Shown piece by piece: positions 24,646 to 34,809 of a stretch of 44,967 bases of DNA. How positions within the stretch are numbered: the first letter of the stretch is position 1; every line of letters begins with the position of its first letter. The DNA comes from JBFHQE01 sp041592335 (GTDB taxonomy: Bacteria; Pseudomonadota; Gammaproteobacteria; Thiohalobacterales; Thiohalobacteraceae), in the NCBI GenBank assembly GCA_041592335.1, contig JBFHQE010000020.1, positions 1 to 44,967 of the forward strand. Direction: 5' to 3'. The position numbers were made by a program, and so were the translations under genes. The notes under the pieces were generated by a model that saw only the letters and a program-made list of their open reading frames with translations, was not told where the DNA came from and did no database searches.

Positions 24646-25455
24646 TTACTCGATGATTTCCACTTTCAGCCAGACCTGCTGATCGTCGCGGCCCTGGGTC
24701 TGATAACGATACGCAATGCCACTATCGTCCTGGTTGCGATCCTGCGAGACACCGCCAATCGCAATCCATTCACTCAAACTTCCCTGCAGCCGGGTGGAGA
24801 TTGAGGTGCTTGATACCGCGCCGTAGATTTCAGGGACCAGGGCTTCACGCCGCGGAGCCAGTTCGACATACACACGGTTATCCGGTCGCAGCCATGCCTG
24901 GGCATAGAACCCTGACGAAGCGGATTCATACTGGGTATCGGGCGTGACCACAACGCGTCCATTGATGATTTGCGTTGTTGTTGTGGTGACCGGGAAGCGT
25001 ACACCTTCGGCAATATACACGGGCGTCCCTTCCTGGGCGTTCACATGATAGACACCGGATTCATCTCTACGTGATTCAGTGCTCAGGATACGGGCATGAC
25101 CGGATGCGGAAACATCGCCGTCTTCGATCGTGACACGTCCTTTAATTCCTGCGCCAGTATGATCGGCTGCGCTGAGTTCACCCTGTTTGACGGATATTCG
25201 TAACTGATGGAGTTTGGCATCCAGCCGGGAAATAACAGCCCTGAGTTCTTCAATGCGTTCGGGTTCGGCCTTGATGATTAGCTGGAATCCTGACCCTGTC
25301 AGCGTTTCGCTGTTGCGTAACAGGGGTTGGATCAATGGTTTCATATCCGCCGCGGTGCGCTGCTGGAGTTCGATCAACTCGATGCGCGGTGCAGCCTGAA
25401 GGCTGCCAAAAAACAGCAGGGGGGTGAGATATAGAAGGATGAGCAGTTTACGCAT
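24646..25455 (-). CDS. Short secretin-like (NolW/GspD-related) exported protein
   Basis: This 269-residue protein has a signal peptide (about 1-22, cleavage near LQA-A). An N-type secretin subdomain follows (IELIELQQRTAADMKPLIQPLL, FQLIIKAEPERIEELRAVISRLDAKLHQLRISVKQGEL), then a part resembling the beta domain (GTPVYIAEGVRFPVTTTTTQIINGRVVVTPDTQYESASSGFYAQAWL, VYVELAPRREA). It is much shorter than pore-forming secretins and lacks the lock and C-terminal domains, so it probably does not form a classical outer-membrane channel. The ATG at 25455 gives a proper signal peptide. The 2-base gap to the upstream DUF7931-like gene indicates co-transcription. Function is unknown. Confidence 0.75.
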   Translation of the reverse strand: MRKLLILLYLTPLLFFGSLQAAPRIELIELQQRTAADMKPLIQPLLRNSETLTGSGFQLIIKAEPERIEELRAVISRLDAKLHQLRISVKQGELSAADHTGAGIKGRVTIEDGDVSASGHARILSTESRRDESGVYHVNAQEGTPVYIAEGVRFPVTTTTTQIINGRVVVTPDTQYESASSGFYAQAWLRPDNRVYVELAPRREALVPEIYGAVSSTSISTRLQGSLSEWIAIGGVSQDRNQDDSGIAYRYQTQGRDDQQVWLKVEIIE

Positions 25456-25457
25456 GA

Positions 25458-25988
25458 CTAAAGATGCAGCCTTCTGAATTCGGGTGAATAACTGGAGCGT
25501 TCCCACATGCCATCGAACTGTTCTCGTAGCCGCCTGGTCTCGGCTGGCGCGTGCAGTGACAGGCTGCCCTCAAAACGACTCGCAACAGTCCGTTGCAGCA
25601 AGCCGCTTTCATCCGCCAGCAGATAACAATTCAGGGCGCCACGGTAATCTTCGTGCGCATGTTTGATCTCGATATAGGTACTCAGCTTGCGGCTGATTTC
25701 GATCAGGCGATGGCCATATTTCGTTGCCCGCTCAATCTCAAGCGTAAGAATGCGCATGCGGGCATGCGGACTGCTGAGCGCGAAACGGGTGACTGCCTGT
25801 GCGAACTCGTCGGTATCGTAGATTGCAGCTTCCATGTCCGGTGTAAACATGTCCAGCTTGCGAGTCACCTGGCTGGCGAGCACAAGCGCGGCGACACGAT
25901 TATCGTCGCGTGTTTGCAGTAAATAGTGGCTGGCGTCCTCGCCGAGACGCAGATCAATTGGGTTCGCGATGTCGCTGAATTTATCCAT
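25458..25988 (-). CDS. DUF7931-like conserved protein
   Basis: This 176-residue protein is mainly helical with no signal peptide. Recognisable features are an N-terminal DLRLGEDASHYLLQTRDDNRVAALVLASQ, a TPDMEAAIYDTDEFAQAVTRFAL stretch, ARMRILTLEIERATKYGHRLIEISRKLSTYIEI and a C-terminal LREQFDGMWERSSYSPEFRRL. The pattern resembles a fold related to phospholipase-D-like half domains, as suggested for DUF7931, but no HKD motif is seen. Homologues commonly lie beside a GNAT acetyltransferase, as here (20 bases upstream). Function is unknown; the name is assigned from memory and context. Confidence 0.6.
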   Translation of the reverse strand: MDKFSDIANPIDLRLGEDASHYLLQTRDDNRVAALVLASQVTRKLDMFTPDMEAAIYDTDEFAQAVTRFALSSPHARMRILTLEIERATKYGHRLIEISRKLSTYIEIKHAHEDYRGALNCYLLADESGLLQRTVASRFEGSLSLHAPAETRRLREQFDGMWERSSYSPEFRRLHL

Positions 25989-26007
25989 GCGACAAAGCTA
26001 ACAGGGG

Positions 26008-26466
26008 CTAGAGTTCGCCGCAATACCGGCTCATGCGAATATGCGGAATACCGGCTTCGTTGAAGGGTTCGCCTTCGCTCATAAAACCGTGGATGTGATA
26101 GAAAGTGGCCGAATCGACCTGGGCGTGAAGAAAGACTTTATCAAGCCCGTGTTCATCGGCCAGCTCGATAGCGGCCAGCAGCAGGCTACTGCCGACTCCC
26201 TGGTTGCGCCATTCGGGTAACACGGCAAGCCGTCCGATATGTCCATCGTCAAGCAGGCGAATGGTTGCTATGGGTTCGCCGTCCATATCGTAGGCGACAA
26301 AATGCGCCGAGTCGGTATCCTGTCCATCCCATTCAATATCAGCCGGAATACCCTGTTCTTCTATAAAGACCTTGTGCCGGATAGCCCGTAAGGGGGCTTC
26401 ATCCACGGCCCAGTCGGCCCGTGCAACCAGGAAGCTGAATTCTTCTTCGCCGTCAGTCATCGTCAT
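26008..26466 (-). CDS. GNAT-family N-acetyltransferase (ElaA/YjcF-like)
   Basis: This 152-residue acetyltransferase has the acetyl-CoA loop GRLAVLPEWRNQGVGSSLLLAAIE, preceded by IRHKVFIEEQGIPADIEWDGQDTDSAHFVAY and followed by VFLHAQVDSATFYHIHGFMSEGEPFNEAGIPHIRM. These are typical of the ElaA/YjcF subgroup. The substrate is unknown. Start codons at 26466 and 26460 are equally possible. It heads the group running to the DUF7931-like, secretin-like and DUF2835 genes. Confidence 0.9.
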   Translation of the reverse strand: MTMTDGEEEFSFLVARADWAVDEAPLRAIRHKVFIEEQGIPADIEWDGQDTDSAHFVAYDMDGEPIATIRLLDDGHIGRLAVLPEWRNQGVGSSLLLAAIELADEHGLDKVFLHAQVDSATFYHIHGFMSEGEPFNEAGIPHIRMSRYCGEL

Positions 26467-26539
26467 ACCCTGATCATGCCGGAATAGCGCGGATAAACAA
26501 GTTTTCCCTGTCAGGCGGTACGTTCCGACCGATAAAGCG

Positions 26540-27292
26540 TTATTTCATGTAGTAATCAAACACCTGTTTCATGATATCTGTGCCACGTTGAAGCGGATTC
26601 TCGCGGATACGCTTTTCTTCCTCGGCAATCTTGAGAAACAGTCCATCTAGTGTTTTTTCTGTGACGTAGTTATCAAGATCCATGTCTTCGGTGTCCATGA
26701 AAGGTTGCAGGAAGCTGGCCTTGTCGACCATCTGCTTATAATTGTTGGTGACGCCGACATTCGCTGTCGCTGTTGTGATCAGTGGCTTGAGTTTTTTACT
26801 CAGCTTGGCTTCGCTGTGCTTGCGAAAGTACTGGGTAGCCGCATCGTCCGGTCCCTGGATGATGTTCTGCACATCTTTTGGCGACATCTTTTTAATAGCA
26901 TTGACGAATATGTCGGTGGCCTCGGGCACTGCCTGTTCTGCCGCGGCGTTCATGGACTCTACAAAGGAATCGGCCAGCGCATCCTGCTTTAATGTGCGCA
27001 GTCCTTTCTCTGCCCAGGCCAGTTCGTCGGGCATGGGAATCCTGACTTTTGCATCGTTGAGAAAGCCGCCGTCCTTACCCAGTTCTTTGATTGCGGTGTC
27101 CACGCCCTGGTTCAAGGCATCTTTCATGGCCTGCGCCATGTCGGACTGGCTGAAACCGGCGGCGCTCTCGGTGACCGTTGAAGTAGCGCTGTCGTCCTTA
27201 TCCAGAATATCGCCGAGGAAGTCCTGCCAGCCGGCGTGGCTGAGGAGGGGTGAGAAAATCAGGGGAATGATAAACAAAGCAGTCCGTTTCAT
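26540..27292 (-). CDS. Exported DUF4197 protein
   Basis: This 250-residue protein has a signal peptide (1-20, LSHA-G) and a helical DUF4197 domain: AMKDALNQGVDTAIKELGKDGGFLNDAKVRIPMPD, LADSFVESMNAAAEQAVPEA, MSPKDVQNIIQGPDDAATQYFRKHSE and the end TLDGLFLKIAEEEKRIRENPLQRGTDIMKQVF. The family is periplasmic or surface-associated and uncharacterised. It is followed leftward by the GNAT gene after 73 bases, and a dRS3-like repeat sits before its start codon. Confidence 0.9.
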   Translation of the reverse strand: MKRTALFIIPLIFSPLLSHAGWQDFLGDILDKDDSATSTVTESAAGFSQSDMAQAMKDALNQGVDTAIKELGKDGGFLNDAKVRIPMPDELAWAEKGLRTLKQDALADSFVESMNAAAEQAVPEATDIFVNAIKKMSPKDVQNIIQGPDDAATQYFRKHSEAKLSKKLKPLITTATANVGVTNNYKQMVDKASFLQPFMDTEDMDLDNYVTEKTLDGLFLKIAEEEKRIRENPLQRGTDIMKQVFDYYMK

Positions 27293-27319
27293 TTAGCGTT
27301 ACTCCTATGATTTCATCGA

Positions 27320-27352
27320 CACCCCTGGATTCCCGCCTGCGCGGGAATGACG
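27320..27352 (+). repeat. dRS3-like palindromic repeat, copy 3
   Basis: ACACCCCTGG precedes a perfect palindrome, ATTCCCGCCTGCGCGGGAAT (27329-27348), followed by GACGG. This core exactly fits the ATTCCC-N8-GGGAAT dRS3 pattern. It lies between purB and the DUF4197 gene, where the hairpin could also end purB transcription. Confidence 0.88.
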
Positions 27353-27367
27353 GGATGTGAAGAACGA

Positions 27368-28735
27368 CTAGATATTCTTCGCCTGCTCGATGGCATTACC
27401 GATATAACTACCCGGCGTCATTTTTTTCAAGCGATCTTTTGCCTCGGCGGGAATATCCAGGCCATCGATGAACACTTTTAGCGATTCCGGACTGATGCCT
27501 TTGCCACGTGTCAGATCCTTGAGTTTCTCATAAGGTTTTTCGATGCCATAACGCCGCATCACGGTTTGTACGGCCTCGGCCAGCACTTCCCAGGTGGCAT
27601 CGAGATCTTCCGCGAGTCGCGCAGGGTTCGCTTCCAGCTTGCCGATTCCGCGTAACAATGAATCATAGCCAATCATGGAATGCGCCACGCCCACGCCAAG
27701 ATTTCGCAGCACCGTGGAATCGGTCAGGTCGCGTTGCCAGCGGGAGATCGGCAGTTTCATGGCCAGGTGATCGAAGATGGCGTTGGCAATGCCAAAGTTG
27801 CCCTCGGCATTCTCAAAATCGATCGGGTTGACCTTGTGTGGCATGGTGGAAGACCCGACTTCGCCGGCAATGGTGCGCTGCTTGAAGTAGCCCAGCGAGA
27901 TATAACCCCAGACATCGCGGGCAAAGTCGATCAGGATGGTGTTAACCCGCGCGAGTGCATCGAATAACTCGGCAATATAGTCGTGCGGTTCGATCTGGAT
28001 CGTATAGGGATTCCACTCCAGGCCGAGACTGCTGACAAAGTCTTCGGCGAATTTCGGCCAATCGACTTCGGGGTAACTGGCAATGTGTGCATTGTAGTTA
28101 CCCACGGCACCATTGATCTTGCCCAGCATCGGCACCTGCTTGATCTGATCCAGCTGGCGTTTGACGCGATAAACCACGTTGGCCATTTCCTTGCCCAGCG
28201 TGGAAGGCGAAGCCGGTTGGCCGTGGGTGCGCGATAACAGGGGGAGTTCGGCATTATCATGTGCCAGCCGGGTGATGGCATCTGTTACTTCATCCAGCAT
28301 TGGCAGGATGACCTGGGTACGTGCTTCGCGCAGCATCAAAGCGTGTGACAGGTTGTTGATGTCTTCGGAGGTGCAGGCGAAATGAATGAATTCGCTGACG
28401 GCTTCGAGTTCCTGGTTACCGGCAATCTTTTCTTTCAGGAAATATTCAACGGCTTTTACATCGTGGTTGGTGGTGCGTTCGATGTTTTTAACCCGCTGGG
28501 CATCTTCTTCGTTGAAGTTGTCGGCGATGCTGTCAAGAATGTTGCTTGCGTGTTCGGAGAGCGCGGGAACTTCGGCGATCAGTTCATGGGCAGCCAATGC
28601 CTGTAACCAGCGCACTTCAACCAGCACGCGATGCCGAATCAGGCCGAATTCACTGAAGATGGGGCGCAGTGCCTCGGTCTTGCGGCCATAGCGGCCATCG
28701 ACGGGGGAGACGGCGGTAAGATTACTTAGTTCCAT
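27368..28735 (-). CDS. purB: Adenylosuccinate lyase
   Basis: PurB performs two purine-synthesis steps, releasing fumarate from SAICAR and from adenylosuccinate. The 455-residue protein starts MELSNLTAVSPVDGRYGRKT as in E. coli and has the catalytic-His region SRTHGQPASPSTLGKEMANV and the superfamily signature GEVGSSTMPHKVNPIDFENAEGN. In E. coli purB directly follows hflD; here acnA and a palindromic repeat pair separate them. Confidence 0.98.
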   Translation of the reverse strand: MELSNLTAVSPVDGRYGRKTEALRPIFSEFGLIRHRVLVEVRWLQALAAHELIAEVPALSEHASNILDSIADNFNEEDAQRVKNIERTTNHDVKAVEYFLKEKIAGNQELEAVSEFIHFACTSEDINNLSHALMLREARTQVILPMLDEVTDAITRLAHDNAELPLLSRTHGQPASPSTLGKEMANVVYRVKRQLDQIKQVPMLGKINGAVGNYNAHIASYPEVDWPKFAEDFVSSLGLEWNPYTIQIEPHDYIAELFDALARVNTILIDFARDVWGYISLGYFKQRTIAGEVGSSTMPHKVNPIDFENAEGNFGIANAIFDHLAMKLPISRWQRDLTDSTVLRNLGVGVAHSMIGYDSLLRGIGKLEANPARLAEDLDATWEVLAEAVQTVMRRYGIEKPYEKLKDLTRGKGISPESLKVFIDGLDIPAEAKDRLKKMTPGSYIGNAIEQAKNI

Positions 28736-28761
28736 TTTTCACTTCCGGTAATTGTTATTCC

Positions 28762-28835
28762 TGTAGGAGGGGGCTTGGCCGCGAATAAATGGCCTGATTT
28801 AACCAGGTCTGTTCGCGGCCAAGGCCGCTCCTACA
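28762..28835. repeat. REPIN-like pair of inverted REP sequences
   Basis: Two 24-base elements face each other: 28762-28785 beginning TGTAGGAGGGGGCTTGGCCG and 28812-28835 ending GGCCAAGGCCGCTCCTACA. The arms differ by two positions. The spacer carries an inner CCTG/CAGG pair. This TGTAGGAGC-GGCCTTGGCCGCG type is a REP element widespread in pseudomonads and other gammaproteobacteria. It sits between acnA and purB. Confidence 0.9.
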
Positions 28836-28848
28836 TATGCTAAGGCTA

Positions 28849-31518
<2,670 letters not shown>

Positions 31519-31693
31519 GCTTTCTCCTGGGGTTGTTTTCTTGGAGTCCTTCAAAAGGCGTTGACTTTGAGGGGCTTAAGTCATTTTCCAGCGCGCAATT
31601 ATGGATGATTTGCGCTGCAGATAACAGCCCTCGCCGGAAAATATTTTTTCGGCTTACTACGTTATTTCAGCATGTTACAGGTAATACTTGAAG

Positions 31694-32329
31694 TTAACTA
31701 TGTTCGTTGAGCGTGCCGAGTAACGATGCAGCGGCTTCACTCAATGCCCGGCGGTTGAAGACCAATTGCAGGCGCCCGCCGCCGGACTGGTCCCACAACA
31801 CCGCTGAACGCATGCCCGCGAGGAGTAGTGTCCGGATCATATTCTGGTTGTGCGGCACGGCCAACACCTCGGGATTGCCCTGTACCATGATACGGGTGCC
31901 CAGGTTGCTGATGGTGCGCTGATACAGGTCGCCAAGCGAAGCGATGACATTTTCGTGTCTCAGGGAGAAATACTCGACCTGGTTTTGTGCCTGCTTAATG
32001 CCGTCCGTCAGTGCGGCGAGCATGTCTCGTCGCTTGATGAGCTTGCGCTGGAGATGCATTAGCGCGAGGGCGTAGCGGGTCGCAGCGATATCGTCCTTGT
32101 CGACCTTGCCGGTAAGGTTATCGCGAATCACGGTCAGTCCCAGCCGCAAATTGGCGACACCGCCAAATACCTCGGCGGTACTTTGCGCATCGATAGCCAG
32201 AATACTCTTGATCGCGGTTTCGATCTGACGCTCGTCGATGCTTTTGTTGTTGGCAAAGCGATGCACCAGGGTGGTGGCCTGGTAAATACCCGCAAGGGCG
32301 AGAGCACGGTCAGCGATGGTTTTACTCAT
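31694..32329 (-). CDS. hflD: HflD family protein
   Basis: This 211-residue helical protein of the HflD (DUF489) family has ADRALALAGIYQATTLVHRFA, FGGVANLRLGLTVIRDNL, RYALALMHLQRKLIKR and VIASLGDLYQRTISNLGTRIMVQGNP. HflD associates with the inner membrane and in E. coli modulates lysogeny by phage lambda through CII; the cellular role is poorly known. The start overlaps mnmA by 8 bases, the conserved mnmA-hflD arrangement. Confidence 0.95.
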   Translation of the reverse strand: MSKTIADRALALAGIYQATTLVHRFANNKSIDERQIETAIKSILAIDAQSTAEVFGGVANLRLGLTVIRDNLTGKVDKDDIAATRYALALMHLQRKLIKRRDMLAALTDGIKQAQNQVEYFSLRHENVIASLGDLYQRTISNLGTRIMVQGNPEVLAVPHNQNMIRTLLLAGMRSAVLWDQSGGGRLQLVFNRRALSEAAASLLGTLNEHS

Positions 32330-33413
32330 GATTGAAGCCGTATTCTATCGTACCGCCCCCCAGACATTCATCATCGATGTAAAACACGATAGCCTGGCCA
32401 GGCGCGACGGCACGTTGCGGTTGCTCGAAACGCACCTGCCATTGGTCATTTTGCAAACTTGAAATTGTGCAGGGCTGATCTTCCTGGCGGTAGCGGATTT
32501 TGGCCAGGTAGCGCCTGTTTACATCAGGGCGACCACCGGGTATCCAGTTAAGCTGGTTCATGACCAGTGTATCCCTGTAGAGCAGGGGATGCTGTTTGCC
32601 CTGAACCACGATCAGCCGGTTGTTGGCGAGGTCCTTGTCGGCAACATACCAGGCCTCGCCGCTACTGTCTTTCACGCCTCCGATCTTCAACCCCTGGCGC
32701 TGGCCGATGGTGTGGTACATCAGGCCTTCATGCCGTCCGATAACCTCGCCATCGCTGGTGACGATGTCACCGGGCTGGGCCGGAATAAAGCGTTGCAGAA
32801 AATCCTTGAACTTGCGCTCGCCGATAAAGCAGATGCCGGTGCTGTCTTTTTTATCGTGCGTAACAAAGCCCTGTTGTTCGGCAATGCGGCGTACTTCGGT
32901 TTTTTCCAGTTCGCCAACGGGAAACAGCGCGCGCGACAGCTGTTGTTGGTTAAGCAGGTACAGAAAATAAGTCTGATCCTTGTTGTCGTCAAAACCTTTC
33001 AACATTCGGCTGCGATCAGCGCTATGTTCAACACGCGCATAATGCCCGGTGGCAATAAAGTCCGCGCCCAGATCCAGTGCGTAATCGAGAAACGCCTTGA
33101 ACTTGATTTCCTTGTTACACATGACATCCGGGTTTGGCGTGCGCCCGGCACGGTATTCGGCCAGAAAATATTCAAAGACGCGATCCCAGTATTCAGTTGA
33201 GAAACTGATCTTGTGTAATTTAATTCCCAGCTTGTCGGCGACCGATTGCGCATCCGCCAGGTCCTGCTCGGCGGGACAGTATCCGGCCTCATCGTCTTCG
33301 TCCCAGTTCTTCATGAACAGGGCTTCAACCTGGTAACCCTGTTGCAGCAACAGAAAGGCTGCAACCGAGGAATCCACGCCGCCCGACAGACCAACCAGTA
33401 CCCGCTTATTCAT
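32322..33413 (-). CDS. mnmA: tRNA 2-thiouridine(34) synthase MnmA
   Basis: MnmA installs sulfur at U34 of Lys, Glu and Gln tRNAs. The 363-residue protein has the PP-loop VGLSGGVDSSVAAFLL, the first catalytic Cys in PNPDVMCNKEIKF and the second in DSTGICFIGERKF, with FLQRFIPAQPGDI and the C-terminal beta-barrel VAPGQAIVFYIDDECLGGGTI. The ATG at 33413 (MNKRVLVG) is the family start; the upstream open frame belongs to the overlapping neighbour. It overlaps both the preceding secreted-protein gene and hflD by 8 bases. Confidence 0.98.
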   Translation of the reverse strand: MNKRVLVGLSGGVDSSVAAFLLLQQGYQVEALFMKNWDEDDEAGYCPAEQDLADAQSVADKLGIKLHKISFSTEYWDRVFEYFLAEYRAGRTPNPDVMCNKEIKFKAFLDYALDLGADFIATGHYARVEHSADRSRMLKGFDDNKDQTYFLYLLNQQQLSRALFPVGELEKTEVRRIAEQQGFVTHDKKDSTGICFIGERKFKDFLQRFIPAQPGDIVTSDGEVIGRHEGLMYHTIGQRQGLKIGGVKDSSGEAWYVADKDLANNRLIVVQGKQHPLLYRDTLVMNQLNWIPGGRPDVNRRYLAKIRYRQEDQPCTISSLQNDQWQVRFEQPQRAVAPGQAIVFYIDDECLGGGTIEYGFNHE

Positions 33414-34017
33414 CCTGCGCTTCCTGTGATGGTTTCCAGCCCTTTTTCCAGCTGTCGAGAGGAACGATATGGGGCGGCTTGCCGTTTTCCTCGAACCAGC
33501 TATCGACGATAAACAGATCACCAGTCTGGCTTTCGGTTATTAACGCAGCGGTATGCGGCCAGGAGACGGGCAGCACAAAGCGGGTGGAAGGTGAACCGAC
33601 GCTGTGCCAGTGCAACAGCCTGGCATGTTCAAGCAGCCGCAGGTAACTGGTCGTATTGGTAGCCTCGTCGATACAATCCATCTGGCCGCGTTTAAAGGCG
33701 CCGCGAAACATTCCCGGGAGATCCTTGTCCGTACCGGTCAAAGGGCCGATGAATTGTTCCATGCGGGCAATGTAATGCTTGATGCGTTGTCTTTCTTGGG
33801 CGGCATCGCTGGCTATTGGAATCATGTCTGCCGTAAGTAATACCCAGTCGCTCGGGCTGATGGATAACTCGTTAACGGCTTTACAGGAATGATTGAAACA
33901 GACCGAAAAACGCTGGTGTGACGGGTTGGCGATGATGTCATCCCGCACAAACTCGCGAGCGCTTGTTCCGCTACTGGCGAGCATGGCAAGAATGATGAAA
34001 ACGGCTGACCTGATCAT
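33406..34017 (-). CDS. Exported conserved protein, possible papain-like fold
   Basis: This 203-residue protein has a signal peptide (1-20, GTSA-R) and a conserved region GMFRGAFKRGQMDCIDEATNTTSYLRLLE followed by PHTAALI and LFIVDSWFEENGKPPHIVPLDSW. C115 before a helix, then H155 and D172, are spaced like the Cys-His-Asp/Asn triad of transglutaminase-like or NlpC/P60-like proteins, suggesting a periplasmic cysteine hydrolase or a derivative. C40 and C45 may form a disulfide. It lies between nudJ (1-base overlap) and mnmA (8-base overlap), so it is co-translated with tRNA-modification genes. Homologues in this position are seen in related gammaproteobacteria. Function is unknown; the triad is my inference. 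Confidence 0.7.
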   Translation of the reverse strand: MIRSAVFIILAMLASSGTSAREFVRDDIIANPSHQRFSVCFNHSCKAVNELSISPSDWVLLTADMIPIASDAAQERQRIKHYIARMEQFIGPLTGTDKDLPGMFRGAFKRGQMDCIDEATNTTSYLRLLEHARLLHWHSVGSPSTRFVLPVSWPHTAALITESQTGDLFIVDSWFEENGKPPHIVPLDSWKKGWKPSQEAQDE

Positions 34018-34463
34018 TAAAGCACATCGACTAGCAGATCGAGCGGGTAACGTTGGCCCTTGATGTGATCGTCAACGGTTCGGCCGACGAGGGGACTGCG
34101 CCACTCGTGCTGTCGCAGTTGCAACTCTTCTCGTGTCAGCCATGCGATACCGTCAATGTCCTTGTCATATTCAAGATGATCATGCTCACGGCCCAGTTGA
34201 CCGGTGAAGGTGACGCGCAGGAAAGTCGGGCTGTCCGCATCCTTGCGCCAGAGATAGATACCCACCACCCGCTCTGGCGTGAATTCAAAACGAGTCTCTT
34301 CCAGCATTTCCCGTTTCACGGCATCAACCAGTGTTTCACCCGGTTCGAGATGGCCCGCGGGCTGGTTGAGCTTGCGTTGTCCCTCGATGGTTTCCTCGAC
34401 ACAGAGAAAACGCTGCCGGTGTTCGATGACGGCAGCCACGGTGACATGGGGCTTCCAGGTCAT
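34017..34463 (-). CDS. nudJ: NudJ-type Nudix phosphatase
   Basis: This 148-residue Nudix hydrolase has a complete Nudix box (GHLEPGETLVDAVKREMLEET). NudJ hydrolyses nucleoside di- and triphosphates and hydroxymethylpyrimidine diphosphate. The start MTWKPHVTVAAVIEHRQRFLCVEE and the DGIAWLTREEL end match the E. coli protein, as does the position immediately before mnmA-hflD. It probably opens a four-gene operon running to hflD. Confidence 0.93.
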   Translation of the reverse strand: MTWKPHVTVAAVIEHRQRFLCVEETIEGQRKLNQPAGHLEPGETLVDAVKREMLEETRFEFTPERVVGIYLWRKDADSPTFLRVTFTGQLGREHDHLEYDKDIDGIAWLTREELQLRQHEWRSPLVGRTVDDHIKGQRYPLDLLVDVL

Positions 34464-34809
34464 TTATACCTCGATAAATACGCTTAAAATCAGCCAATTG
34501 TGTCGGATAAGGTTACATAATGTCCAACGCGAATGCTGGCCCTGGCAATTCAAGTTGCCCTTTTCGGGGCAAGACATGACGAAATTTGATGACCGGAAAG
34601 TATATTAATAAACCCTTATAAAACAATGTAATCAGCAGTTTAAATTCCTTCTTTCTCACCAGCGTCAGTATTTTGGCCTTTTCCCTTGACTTTACTTACC
34701 CAGAATTGGATAACTATGCGGCATACCGGTGGTGTTTAGCCGGAAATAACGAATGTTTTGGCGCCCAAGGGTTCCAAATTGTCAATAAATTGGTTGGAGG
34801 AGTTGTCCA
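34464..34809 (+). promoter_or_regulatory. Intergenic region with a sigma-70-type promoter for the DUF302-like gene
   Basis: No gene is seen in these 346 bases. A hairpin TTGCCC-TTTTCG-GGGCAA lies at 34555-34572. A promoter candidate consists of TTGACT (34686-34691) and GATAAC (34709-34714), separated by 17 bases. The leader ends with a strong GGAGGAG site. ATTGG (34789-34793) and CCAAT (34807-34811) could pair so that the ribosome site sits in the loop and the start codon at the stem edge. Confidence 0.6.

Noticed and set aside
31589..31618. Inverted repeat CAGCGC/GCGCTG with inner GCGCAA/TTGCGC upstream of acnA
   Set aside because: It is possible as an operator, but the arms are short and slipped relative to each other; kept only as a remark under acnA.
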